Source of the DNA: Laccaria trichodermophora
Taxonomy: Eukaryota > Basidiomycota > Agaricomycetes > Agaricales > Hydnangiaceae
Length of the DNA stretch: 64,000 nt
Direction: 5' to 3'
Assembly: GCA_018417955.1 (NCBI GenBank)
Contig: JACTVC010000028.1
Coordinates: 434,001-498,000 of the forward strand
Part shown: in pieces, positions 45,535 to 56,711 of the stretch
Position numbering within the stretch: position 1 is the stretch's first letter
Layout: each line of letters begins with the position of its first letter
Position numbers and translations under genes: made by a program
The notes under the pieces: model-generated
Databases searched by the model: none
Told to the model about the DNA's origin: nothing
Seen by the model: only the letters and a program-made list of their open reading frames with translations

Positions 45535-47876
45535 GATTTCGGGTGACTTGCCAGTGGCTCGCAGAAAATTTTCAATTCCTATTGCCTATATGTACCCATA
45601 CTATGTTTCTATGCGTAGATTTTCATTACTTTCCCTGCGCTTTCTCTCATTTTGTATTATATAAATGTAGATCTTGCATCATAGCGGCCAAGTCCCACCA
45701 GCGAGGACCTTCCCACTGCGCCAATGATCACCCTGATGATCGATCGATTTAAGGTTTTACGTCGAATAATCATACTCAGTGACACTAGTGACAGACTTGC
45801 ACTGACGTGCGTATTTAGGAAAGAATCTACCAACAAACCATCACCGTTAATGTAACATACGTAGGAAAGTCAAGAAGGTGACATCTGCCAAGCAACAATT
45901 TAACCATATCCCGTAGCTAGCAAATTTCGTCGGCGTTGAACGTTGAACGTCGACCCTCGAAGGGATTTACTTCGCCACAAGTCTGGACAAATCCTACAAT
46001 GACTTGACCATGACAAAAAATTGCAAAATAATTTACAGCCACTCAAGCCAAGACTCAAGCATACCGCACAAAAGCCCTCATCATGAAGTTAGAGAAACAG
46101 GGTCGATTTACACTGATAATACGTGGTTCGTGCAGAAAGACACATTGGCCAAAATCTAGAAAAGAAATTGGAAATCGGAGTTTCTGGCATGGAAACGGTT
46201 CAATACTGCCATGGAATCAAATTAGAAGAGTAAAATGGGCGGTGGTGGTATGTTAACAACGCCTGTAATAAATGGGCGATGCAGGACAGCCGGTCCGACA
46301 TTTAATTATCTCTATAGGACTATCGGCAGCAGCCAGTGACGCAGAATGCATTGATTCTCACTTGATTTGTCTTGACAGAAAATAGTCTAGCTCTACATAT
46401 CATGTTAATCAGAGCTTCAATGAACGGCTACAATTCATACACCTAATCACCTCTTTCTGAGTTCTCCATGGGAACACTTCGATTTTTAAATGATTCCTCA
46501 CACAACTTTTGAAATTTTAATTTTGTCTGGCGCAGATGCAATAATACATGGACGTTGTCAAAAAATACATTCGTTTTGGGGTAATTAGACAACACATCGA
46601 GACCGGAAGCAGAACGGTATCGTCAACGTCCTTATCTCCGCTTCGGCACGGAGTGTCGTCCGAGTCGTTCCTCTCAGTGGTCCGTATTCGCTGAGTGTTT
46701 CAAGGAAATCCAGGTTTTTGGCGCGAACAAACGGCGCTGGTTAAGGAGGAGAAATAATCCCTATGAAAACCATCAGGTTAAGGGAGATCACACGACCTGG
46801 AGAATCAAAACTTTACCCTGAGCTGCCGACTCTACTAGTAGTAGACTATTTCCTTACTTAAGTGTGTTTACCAGAAAGGGAGATAATCATTAACTTGCAA
46901 TCAGTGGGCCTGTGTTTTTATTCATAAACTCCGCAATTGAATTCGGCCCGTCGCTATACATGCTTGAGCAAGGTGTCAGGATTGTTTGAAGGGAACCTAA
47001 GACGACGGACCGTCAATGGGCAGGTGAGCCTTGTGTGAATTAACCTCTCAAGCGCTGAATAAGATTTGCTTGGAAGCTCAACTCAACGCCTTGATTTCCG
47101 AGTTCCGAAAAGTGAACATTGTCGAATGACCCTTCGACTGTCCGCAGGGGGTGCTGTCATTGGTTCGCATGAACCCGTTTGTATTGAATGATCAATCCAG
47201 GGCGATGCAGAGCTCATATTCTTCTCCCGTGTGCCCTATTTCTAACAAAGCTAGAAAAGGACTATGTCTCATCTGACTGGACTCTAGTCTATTTATTGTA
47301 AGAAAGATAAACAATTTGCGCTTAACTGCCATAAAATATAATGCCCGACCTCCGTTCCTGCCTCGTCCTCTAGTGTCAAAATTCGAAGGATATTTACATG
47401 ATCATGGACGCAAAACTAAGCAACACTTATTGTACAGGCCCACGTTCTTTGATAGCGAGAATAGGACGAGTTTATGTCATTCATATTCAGATACGCCAGC
47501 AAATTTTTTTGTTGGGGCGTGTAACGAAACTCCAAAAAACAGTCGCCTCGCAGAGAATTGGGAACAAGGTGAGAACTGATGAATGATGTGCGATCAATTG
47601 ATCATTATTAACGTCAGCAACACGACAACTTGATGACAACACCCATCCTCTCCCATCCTTCTCAACTTCAAGGTAAGGATGTATAGAGGAGTGATTCGGT
47701 GCGTGCCCTGCGTCAGGTCAGCGCGTCAGGTCACGCGCCGGCTATACTAGCGGCAACACGGCAACGGAAAAACTAAACTGCCCTACCTAACCCGGGATGA
47801 TACAGCTGAGTAAGTTTGAGGGAGAGGATTCGTGAGACATTCAACATCTCCTCATTTCTTTCTAACCCCATCAAAA
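45535..47876. other. Gene-poor interval, 2.3 kb
   Basis: No recognisable gene, repeat or RNA. The last part presumably holds the promoter of the reductase gene. Confidence 0.3.
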
Positions 47877-49357
47877 ATGCCAACCATACAACCAGGAGGA
47901 AAAGTGCTCGTTTCCGGCGCAAATGGGTATCTTGCCATTTGGGTAGTTCGAACCCTGCTCGAGCGCGGGTACTCCGTACGCGGAACAGTCCGATCGGAGG
48001 AGAAGGGAAGGTACCTGAAGGAGTATTTTAAACCTTTTGGCGAAAAATTGGAGGTAGTGGTCGTTGAGGATATCTCCAAGGTGCGTAACGCTTGTCCAGA
48101 GGCAATAAGTGGCTTAAACTGAGAGTTTTTGGTAGCCAGGAGCGTTTGACGAGGCCGTGAAAGGAGTGGACGCGATCGCACACACTGCATCGCCATTCCA
48201 TTCCAATGTCGAAGATCCGCGAGGTACATTTTTGTAAAGCCACGATGCCCCCGCATGATTTGAGCGTGCTTCCATGTAGATTTTTACCAGCCGGCTATCC
48301 GAGGAACCGTCGGGATTCTCGAGAGCGCCCTGAAGAACGGGTGCGCTTTCATGGTGACTCGGCTACCTCGGGCTAACCAACAACAATTTGCTAGGTTTTA
48401 CGTGAAAAGAATTGTCGTTACGTCCTCGACGGCCGCTGTCATGGACCCTCCCTCGAAGCCTACTACGTTCAGTGAGAAGGACTGGAACATGGGATCGGTT
48501 AAAGCAGTCGAGGAAAAGGGTAAGAAATCGGAGCCGATGGAAATATATCGCGCGTCCAAGACGCTAGCTGAGAAATGTTCGTGACGTATTTGCGTCGATG
48601 CCTTTTTGGCCCTGATCAAGTTTACATGTAGCCGCTTGGGACTTCGTCGAGAAGAACAAGGACAAAATTCAATGGGATTTGACAGTTATCAATCCTCCCT
48701 TCGTGAGTGCATTGGTTTCTCATGTATCTGGCGACTAACCACCGAACTACCTCTAGATTTTCGGCGTGAGCATCTTCTTATGTCAAGGCGTCCTATGAAC
48801 TGAATCATTGACTGAACATCTAACAGCCTCCGATTCATGACGTTAAATCACTCTCGGCACTGAACACGTCCCTTCAGTACTGGTACAACATGGTTGTAGC
48901 CGATACACCCAAGACGAAGGAGTCTCTTTCTGGATCTAGCTCGTGGACTGACGTCCGCGACGTTGCAGAGGCACACGTCAGGGCATTGGAGAAGGACGCG
49001 GCAGGGGGAGAACGTATCATTGTTAACGGCGGTATGTGCTCACCCGTTTCGCGTCTAAGCTCCATACTAATATTATCACCCTAGGATCGTATCACTGGCA
49101 GGATTGGAGTTGGTTTTTCAATTTTCGGCTTGGGTATCGACTGACCTTTTCTCTTTCATCTAGTTGATACCGCGAACTCCATTAAACCTTCGCCCATTCC
49201 ATCTCACAAGCTCGCTCAAGGGGTTCCCGAGATGGAAAGGGTGTACCTGATCAACTACGACAAAACGAAAGAGGAGAAGGTCCTCGGAATCAAGTTCCTC
49301 ACCCAGGAGGAGTCGACTAGGGATATGCTGGCTGACTTTGAGAGGCGAGGATGGTAG
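47877..49357 (+). CDS. NAD(P)-dependent extended-SDR reductase (CCR/DFR-like)
   Basis: Seen: nine exons, 47877-48080, 48136-48223, 48280-48340, 48395-48576, 48632-48702, 48757-48765 (9 nt, IFG), 48827-49031, 49085-49108 and 49164-49357, all in phase, 345 residues. The Rossmann dinucleotide loop is SGANGYLAIWVV, the RGTVRSEEK stretch suggests NADPH preference, then AHTASPF, IVVTSSTAAV, and the catalytic Tyr and Lys of YRASKTLAEK. Known: this is the cinnamoyl-CoA reductase/dihydroflavonol-4-reductase/methylglyoxal (Gre2-like) family, reducing aldehydes or ketones. Substrate cannot be told from sequence. Usual TGANG is SGANG here; otherwise intact. Confidence 0.85.
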
Positions 49358-50952
49358 GAATTTGGCTGCCGGTAGAATGTAGGTGGGATTTGTAAAGGAA
49401 ACACATTTACAACGGAGGGTCCTATGCACTGAGCCGTCGTCTTTTCATGAAATGCCCGGCTTGTATGACTGTGTTGGGAAGAACTCCATCTCAGACTGAA
49501 ATAAAACCTGAGGCCTCATGACCAATTTCGAATAGCCCACGCTAGGCTCAAACTCGCAACGTTCAGATCTGTTCAGATGCAGTTCTAATATCAAACATTC
49601 CATGCATGAATCAAAAAACCTTTGTTAAAACATTTGCATCTATAGCCTCCACCTACAACCAGGAACTTATCCTACGGCATAAATGCGTAGCAAATGCCAA
49701 GAAGAAAAGGTTCGATGGTTGCAAGGCCACACTACTCAGGTGTGAAAGTCACGCGCAAGGTGTGGTGAAGAGTTGTACGACTCACTCACCAAGCAATTTA
49801 CCATTTATATACCCTGGGTTGTCAAGAGCTCCCTTAGTGCGTAATGTGGCCGGACTGTCCTCGACATACAGGCCGAGATCTACTGGTGGTCACGGAAGTT
49901 GGTCTCGCTTAGTATTGTCCTCATTGGTAGCTACCAGCCATTTGCCGGATCCAAATGAAAGAAAGCACATGGGTCTGACACTCTACGCAATTGAAATAGG
50001 CAGGCCCTTGGATTGAAGATCGGTGGAGTGGAGTGGTGATCTTCGCACTCGTCAGCATGGGTGAAGTGCCAGCAAAACAAGGCAAAACAAACGCGTGACG
50101 CGTCATACACGTGCCTTCTGCATCACATCCAAATACCACGCGATGCTCGCTATCGGACACCATTCGACACACGCAAAGCCACCTCGCGTCAGCTCTGGAA
50201 AATCCAGGCCTGCTATTGCGTCCTTCTCATAATCGTCATCCACAAAGAAGAAAACAAAAACACCAGTAGAGCGCGTCTACACAGACGCCATGCTATCAAA
50301 ACCAAATCAAAACCGAATTCCCGGAACTCATCGTTGCGCGCAAGAAGATTGCTTTATTGCCGGAGACAAGTGGGTACTTTTGTTCGCTATATTTCTGGCT
50401 GTACGAATACTTTGATCCGTTCTCCAATATTCGAATACCTTTTAGACGTTCCTTGGATCTGCGAGGACACAAAAATTCGAATGAGACTTAAACTTATTTG
50501 GAAGCCCCAAGCGGATTATATGGCATTCTGACTCATAACAGATACGCGTTTATAGTTCTCGTTACTTCGAGGTATCTTCGTCAACCTACTTTCTCGCCCC
50601 TTACAAGGCATCAAGTTCTCCTAGATCCGGTGAGGTGGGTCCCTTCTATCACCTGTATATCACTGGGTTACTTGGCATCCGAGGAGGCCCAAATGCCAAT
50701 AAAGGATTCCCCGCCCCTCTGCAGCACGACCAGTGGAAAGTGCGCGACCCCGCTTGGCAGTGCGCAACGGGGTTTTCAGTCCTTCACTACGCTCACTTCA
50801 AAAACATCGTACTCCTGGCCATGTGAGTGCGATCGTACATACATCTCCCTTTACTCCACCGAACAGATCTCCCACTTAACCTCCCCCGTAAGTATCCCAT
50901 ACTAACATGACACATCAACTGAACAGCGGACACCCCGATATCATGCGGTCAG
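49358..50952. other. Interval with degenerate tRNA fragment and short open frames
   Basis: No recognised protein gene. A 64-residue frame at 50635-50826 (GPFYHLYITGLLGIRGGP) looks protein-like but stands alone. A minus-strand tRNA-Lys 3' remnant lies at about 49532-49570. Confidence 0.3.
49532..49570 (-). pseudogene. tRNA-Lys 3'-half remnant
   Basis: The minus strand reads ATCTGAACGTTGCGAG, then TTTGAGC and GCGTGGGCTA, close to the T-arm and acceptor of the tRNA-Lys copies at 53.8 and 56.4 kb. No 5' half found. Confidence 0.45.
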
Positions 50953-51008
50953 AGTCCTACAAAAGTTCGCGTCGGGTTGTGAGGGGTTCGATCCCCCCTT
51001 GATGCATT
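50953..51008 (+). pseudogene. tRNA 3'-half fragment
   Basis: A B-box/T-arm (GGGGTTCGATCCCCCC) followed by TTGATGCA matches the 3' end of the minus-strand tRNA-like units at 57.5 and 59.6 kb. The 5' part does not fold. Confidence 0.45.
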
Positions 51009-51318
51009 TGTGACTTTCTTGGATTTTTTTATTATCTTTCTATCGTGAACCGTCCACCTATGAATGGATGGAATTTTTATTCGACCAGCTTCGATCTGCT
51101 TTGGATAAACTTGGGCTACGCATGTAGCGACGACGTTACAGGATGGTTGGGCGCTACTGGGGGACAAAAAAATCTCTTCTAAGTACTTTCGATAGCCTGG
51201 CCTTCATGTCAACCAATGGGGCAGCTATAAACTGATTTTCCTTCCATTTCCGAGTGCAATGTTTCCAAATAACGATTCCCAAAAATCTTTATGTAAAAAA
51301 GAGCGTATGTATATCACT

Positions 51319-52660
51319 TCAAACCACCCCAATTAACCCCTCCCCTGCACCTCCCAGCTCTCTCTCAAAAACTCCATGTAAATACTCAACACTCCACCCC
51401 CTAAAAAGCTTCTTCCCATCCCCAAGCCACCCCTCCACCTCTCTAAAAAGAACCTCAACCCTCCTCCCCATTCTCTTCATCTCTCCAAATAAAAGCAAGT
51501 ACCCCATCCCAGCCTCTTTCAAATACTCGTACGGACCGTTAGATACGTAGAGGGACTTTGAAAGCTTGGAGCCGGACCAGCCGAGGATGAGTGGGGCGTA
51601 CGCTATTACGGGTGTCAGGTCCTTCATCGTCATTGGGGTCGGAGTCTGGAGAAAAGGGGAGAGGGAGAGGGAAGGGAGTAAGAAGACGAGTTGACGCCAT
51701 AGAAGTTGCTCAGAGTATGTTCCCGTGTAGTCCGATCCCGTCACACGCATATGTACCCTCGCGCGACTTGCACGTTGGCCCGAGACTGATGGGTATCAAT
51801 AGAGTATGCAAGGCTTCGAACGATGTTCCTCGCCGGTGTGTTGAATTCTAACGACGCCACACCCTCTGGGTCAGCGCTATCAACCGAGTGATATCCATGG
51901 TCGGGACAGTAAAATTCGAGTTTTACTGACCCGGAAGGCGTAATCGTATACCGATTCTTCCGCCCCTGTTTCTCTGCTAGCCCGCATCCCGAGTGCGGAC
52001 ATGCCCTACGCACAGCTAAACACTTTGTGTCGGGTGCGATTTCGGGTCCGAGGCGAGCATGGTCTTTTATCATCGCTTCGATGATACCTGGGACCCCAGG
52101 CATGCGCATCAGATCTTCCTGGTTGGTCATCTCGTACGGGACGTTGGTAAGAGCTGACGCAGCGTCCAGAAGCTCTCTATAATCCGGCAGAAACTTGTCC
52201 TGCGCATGCGTAATCCGCTGACTGCGCTGGTACGCATACTCATCCCTGTTTTCGCCCTTGTCGTTGTCTGGTGCGGTGTCGACGATGCCCACATGGACGA
52301 TGACAGAAAGGTTTTCCACAAATTTCTGCAGCTCCTCGGAAGCGTTTGGAGCAGCACAGAGAGAGGCGTAGTACGCTTTGATCTCTCGCGCGATAAGAAA
52401 TGCAAGGATGAAAACCACGATGGTACCTGCATGCGGGGAGTTATTCGGTTGCGCGCCGATGTGGATTATCAGAGTGGTGGGCTGGTAGGAAGGGGAGGGA
52501 GAGTCGGGGAGGGGAAGGCCAAGGTAGCGGATATGGGAGGATATGTATTCGTTTCGGAAAATGTAAGACCCTCCGCCCAAGGGGTTGTGTACTTTCCCGT
52601 TGTGACGCAGAGGAGCGGGGGATCGTCCAGCGTCGGCACTGATGTCAGTGCCAATTAACC
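51319..52660 (-). CDS. Class I aminoacyl-tRNA-synthetase-like nucleotidylyltransferase, copy 1 (one frameshift)
   Basis: Seen on the minus strand: an open frame from about 52660 with GGGSYIFRNEYISSHIR, then the HIGH-like box (HIGAQPNNSPHAGTIV). A Cys/His cluster follows (CPHSGCG...FYCPDHG, likely zinc), and after a one-base frame change near 51775 come RVTGSDYTGTYSEQLLWR and the KMSKS-like box (WSGSKLSKSLYV). The two signature boxes in order mark a class I synthetase catalytic fold. The zinc cluster and helical C-terminus recall class I lysyl-tRNA synthetase, which is my best guess, not proof. Copy 2 has one extra base at the frame change, so this copy seems to have lost one. The start lies upstream of 52660 and is uncertain. 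Confidence 0.5.
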
Positions 52661-52976
52661 TCCTGCTACTAGATTTCAGCGTTGGTTATGGGGTAGTAGC
52701 AGCCACACACCTTGAGGGAGCTTCAAGGAAATTGACGCCCTGTTCTACAAACTTCATTGGGGAAAATGAGAGGAGACCTCGAAACAAAACGGGAACGCGT
52801 CTTTAATGAAACCTTGATCGCATGACGTCAGGAACGTTGGACCCTGAGCTTGAGCTCTAAATGTATACGTTTCAATTTTTGTATTCTAAGGAACGTCTCG
52901 AAGGTACTCACATAGTGTAAAATATACCAAATTGTCCATACGACCAAAAAAGCAGCAAACAAAAGCACCACTGGCT

Positions 52977-53591
52977 CTAAAAGAGTCTCTCCATCTCCTC
53001 AATCGGCACACCCTCCACCAACTCCTTCGTAGCATACACCAGTCCCTGCGGCGGTGCAATTCCATACGCCCTCATCTCACCCGTCTTCAACGGTTCCTTC
53101 AACTTATAAAGCCCCAACACCGGATACCCAAACTCACTCTTCTTCAAACCGTTATCGAAATCGTCGTTACCCACCCCGGTGGGATCCTGTACTTGGCCGG
53201 GAGTTTTGGGGCGGCTTGTGAGCATTACGTGCCTACGTCGGTGGGTGGTGTGTGTTAATTGCAATTCGTGGAAGAGAGGAGAAGGAGAGGGGACACACGT
53301 AATTGCCCCCGTCGCGCCTGTAGTATAGAGCCATATCCTCTGCACCGTCTCTCGGATCTTGTATGTCCTGTACTCATGATTTTTCTTCCGTGCTTCGATG
53401 AGTTCCGTGAATTCAAGCTTGATGGGGAGGATGGCGTCTGTGTATACGCGCTCTATCTTTGGTTTCTTGGATTTCTTCGTTGATGATGATGACGATGATT
53501 TCGAGGACGCGGCGGGGGCGGGTTTACCCGTCAACGTCAGTTGGCGCGTGGCTGGTTTGTGTGTGTCAGAGGGTGTGCGAGTGGGGGGCAT
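52977..53591 (-). CDS. ASCH/PUA-like domain protein
   Basis: Seen: exons 53299-53591 and 52977-53232 join in phase (ITHVMLTSRP at the junction), 182 residues. The N-terminus is Ser/Lys-rich and low-complexity. The domain begins VYTDAILPIKLEFTELI, continues NHEYRTYKIRETVQRIWLY and PGQVQDPTGVGNDDFD, and ends FGYPVLGLYKLKEPL. Known: the ASCH fold is PUA-like and found in RNA-binding and modified-base-binding proteins; small eukaryotic ASCH proteins are poorly characterised. The gene lies between the synthetase-like gene and a tRNA-Lys gene, and the same order recurs in the next 2.5 kb. Confidence 0.7.
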   Translation of the reverse strand: MPPTRTPSDTHKPATRQLTLTGKPAPAASSKSSSSSSTKKSKKPKIERVYTDAILPIKLEFTELIEARKKNHEYRTYKIRETVQRIWLYTTGATGAITCVPSPSPLFHELQLTHTTHRRRHVMLTSRPKTPGQVQDPTGVGNDDFDNGLKKSEFGYPVLGLYKLKEPLKTGEMRAYGIAPPQGLVYATKELVEGVPIEEMERLF

Positions 53592-53817
53592 CGTGTGTGG
53601 TATACAGGAGGGACGGTTGGCGTCACGCGTTTGTTTTGTCGTGTTTTGTTAGGAGAATTATCTCACTGTATCAGTCACGAAATCCTCGGCACTCATATGT
53701 TTTCCCGTCCATCCCTGTCCCCCCACTCCGTTCCACGCAAACAACTCAGCATAAATCTCTCGTCATAATCAAAAACAAAAAATGCGCCAGATTGTTCTGC
53801 CAAGCTTCACTTGACGG

Positions 53818-53919
53818 GCCCGCCTAGCTCAATCGGATAGAGCGTCAGACTCTTATCAGGTGTTTCGTTACTACGCGGGTAAATCTGAAGGCTGCGAGTT
53901 CGACCCTCGCGGTGGGCTA
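53818..53919 (+). tRNA. tRNA-Lys(CUU) with 28-nt intron, copy 1
   Basis: Acceptor GCCCGCC/GGTGGGC with one G-U, D-arm TAGCTCAATCGGATAGAGC, anticodon stem TCAGA/TCTGA, anticodon CTT at 53852-53854, intron 53856-53883 at the 37/38 site, T-arm GCGAGTTCGACCCTCGC. All arms are intact. Confidence 0.9.
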
Positions 53920-53990
53920 TAGCAATGCATACATATGCGAAGATCTTTTTTCTTGTATATCTACATTAGGAGTATGTAGACGCATTCAAA

Positions 53991-54080
53991 GGCCTGCCTA
54001 GATAAAGTGGAAAGAGCATCAGACTCAAATCACACAGTTGGGCATCTGAAGGCTGCAAGTTCGACTCTTGCCGTAGGCCA
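53991..54080 (+). pseudogene. tRNA-Lys-derived tRNA-like gene with CAA anticodon
   Basis: Acceptor GGCCTGC pairs fully with GTAGGCC (one G-U). The anticodon stem TCAGA/TCTGA is kept, but the loop reads CTCAAA, i.e. anticodon CAA (Leu), with 14 extra nt at the intron site. The D-stem is damaged (GATA against GAGC). Either a pseudogene or a recoded tRNA. Confidence 0.5.
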
Positions 54081-54319
54081 TCTCTAAAAATTAATTTGTC
54101 ATTTTTTCTTACAATGAACGATTGATGTAATGAAATATAATAGGCTAAGTAAGGTCCACGTCACCAAGGTTTTGATTTTATGTTCTTTTCTACACTTGGC
54201 CAGCTGTTATGTGCATTCCAATATAGACGACGATTCCATGTTTAAGTCAATGCATGATTCAGCATTGGTTCCCGCAAAGTCTACAACAACGACTTCCACC
54301 GTCAACATGCGCATTTGGC

Positions 54320-55560
54320 TCAGCCCGGTACACTAACGTCCCGACATCCTACCAGCTCTCTCTCAAAAACCCTATGCAAATATTCGATGCTCCACCCCCT
54401 AAAAAGCTTCTTCCCATCCCCAAGCCACCCCTCCACCTCCCTAAAAAGCACTTCGACCCTTTTCCCCGTTTTCTTCATCTCTTCAAAGGAGAGCAAATAC
54501 CCCATCCCAGCCTCTTTCAAATAATCAGATACATAAAGGGACTTTGCAAGCTTGGAGCCAGACCAGTCGAGGATGAGCGGAGCGTATGCTATGACGGTGT
54601 AAACTCTTTCATCGTCATCGGGGTCGGAGTCAGGAGAGAGGGAGAGAGGGAGAGGGAAGGGAATAACAAGACGATTTGGCGCCATAAAAGCTGCTCAGCG
54701 TACGTTCCTGCTAAATCCGATCCCGTCACGCGCGTATGTACCCTCACGCGACCTTGCAAGTTGGCCCGACTCGACTGATAGGTATCAATAGAATACGCAA
54801 GGCTTCGAACGATGTTCCTCGCCGGCGTATCGAACTCTAACGATGCAACTCCATCCGGGTCGGCGCTGTCAACCAAATGGAATCCATGGTCAGGACAATA
54901 AAATTCAAGTTTCACCGATCCAGAAGGCATGAGTGTATATCGATTCTTCTGCCCATTTTTCTCTGCGAGCCTGCACCCTGAGTGTGGACAGTCACATGCC
55001 CTACGCACGGCTAAGCACCCTGTGTCGGGTGCGATTTCTGGGCCGAGGCGGGCGTGGTCTCTTATCATTGCTTCAATGATACATGGGACCCGTGCATGCG
55101 CATTAGAGCCTCCTGGTGGGTCATCTTGTACGGGATGTTGGTGAAATCTGACGCAGCATCCAAGAGCTCCCTAAACTCTGGTAAATACTTATCCTGAGCA
55201 TGCATGAACCGCTGGCTGCACTGGTAAGTGTACCCGTCCCTCTGCAAATCTTTGGCGTTGTCTGCATCGGTGTCGACGATGCGCAGGTGGACGATTTTGG
55301 AAAGGTTGTCCACAATTTTTTGCAGTTCCTCGGGAGCATTGGACGCAGTGCGGAGAGAGGTGTAATACGCTTTAATTTCATGCGCGATGAGAAATGCATG
55401 GATAAACACGACGTTTGTACCTGTTCGGTTGTGCGCCGATGTGAATTATCAGAGTGGTGGGCTGGTAGGAAGGGGAGGGAGAGTCATGGAGGGGATGGCC
55501 AATGTAGCGGATATGAGAGGAGATGTATTCATTTCTAAAAATGTAAGACCCTCTGCCCAA
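54320..55560 (-). pseudogene. Class I synthetase-like pseudogene, copy 2
   Basis: Tandem copy of 51319-52660. Preserved: GSYIFRNEYISSHIR, CPHSGCRLAEK, VRVHTRVTGSDLAGTY and WSGSKLAKSLYV. Lesions: about 14 bp deleted near 55420 remove the HIGH-like box and shift the frame; a further 1-bp loss near 55090 shifts the frame after LMRMHG; the KMSKS-like Ser is replaced (KLAKS). Clearly dead as a synthetase. Confidence 0.8.
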
Positions 55561-55984
55561 GGGGTTGTGTACTTTCCCGTCATGCCGCAGAGGGGTGGGG
55601 GATTGTTCGTCGACCCCTCAGTGCTAAATACCCTGATACTGGATTCAGTATTGGTAATGGGGTAAGTAGTAGAAGCCACCCACCTTGCCAGAGCTTCGAC
55701 GAAATCGACGCCCTGTTCTATAAAGTTCATCTGGGAAAAGGAGAGGCGACTTGGAAACAGATGGGAACGCGTCTTTCAAAATGCAACCTTGATACCATCT
55801 AAGTTACTGCCCTGAACCCTATTACCTGAGCTGATTGAAAAACGATAGGCCAGTTGTGGCTCTTTAGCGCTTCCAGCTTCAGCGCTCAGCGATTTGCTTG
55901 TTTCAAAATAGATTAGTAGAAGAAAGCATGACGGCTCGTGGGCCTGTCAATGATGCTGGTTGTTGTTTGGTCCAGCTCTACTAG

Positions 55985-56140
55985 TGACGTTCCGTAGTTC
56001 TTCTTTTGCGCGATGGTGAGTTCTAGGTTTGATAGGGAGGATGTCGTCAGTGTATACGTGCTCTATCGTTCCGTCAGTGTTAGTTGGTACGTGGCTGGTT
56101 TGTGTGTGTCAGAGGTGTGCGAGTGGGGGGCATGACTCGG
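55985..56140 (-). pseudogene. ASCH gene remnant (5' part, copy 2)
   Basis: The minus strand restarts MPPTRTP and THTNQPRTN like the start of the ASCH gene, and further on keeps ERVYTDDILPIK in another frame. The Ser/Lys-rich segment between is deleted, and the rest of the domain is missing. Confidence 0.7.
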
Positions 56141-56354
56141 GAGGCGCGAACGGTGTTCACGCGTTTGTTTTGTCGTGTTTTGTTGGGAAAACTTTGACTC
56201 TCGTTACTTGGCGCCTTGCATATGTTTTTCCGATTCATCCTTATCCCCGTTCCATCCTTCGCAAACAAGAGACAGAGATCTCTCGTCATACATAATAATT
56301 TCAAAAAATGCGCGAAGATCATCTGATTACTCCGCACATCTTCAGAACTTCACC

Positions 56355-56455
56355 GCCCGCCTAGCTCAATCGGATAGAGCGTCAGACTCTTATCTTGTAT
56401 TTCATTACTGTGTGGGTAAATCTGAAGGCTGCGAGTTCGACCCTCGCGGTGGGCT
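56355..56455 (+). tRNA. tRNA-Lys(CUU) with 27-nt intron, copy 2
   Basis: Exon halves look identical to copy 1 at 53818. Anticodon CTT at 56389-56391, intron about 56393-56419. The intron differs from copy 1 at several positions while the mature tRNA is unchanged, which points to selection on the tRNA. Confidence 0.9.
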
Positions 56456-56612
56456 ATATGATATGAACATTGTGTTGTTTTTTAAAGCATATTTGGGATT
56501 TGAAAGTCCATGATTAGATTACAGAAATACCTTGAAAGGCCTGCCTGCCTAGCTCACATAATATTCTTATACAGGTTCATTTGAGTTTTGAGGTGAGTAA
56601 AGACTTGCAAAA

Positions 56613-56711
56613 GCCTGCCTAGCTCGAATGGAAAGAGCATCAGACGTAAATCGTGCCCGACAGTTGAGCTTGAGCATCTGAAGGTTGCAAGTTCGACTCT
56701 TGTGGTGGGCT
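56613..56711 (+). pseudogene. tRNA-Lys-derived pseudogene d
   Basis: TAGCTCGAATGGAAAGAGC D-arm, anticodon stem TCAGA/TCTGA, but the loop is CGTAAA (U33 lost), a ~24-nt insertion follows, and the T-arm is GCAAGTTCGACTCTTGT. Opens duplication block 1. Confidence 0.6.

Noticed and set aside
50635..50826. 64-residue frame GPFYHLYITG...
   Set aside because: Protein-like but isolated; no upstream or downstream exon could be joined, so it is not called as a gene.
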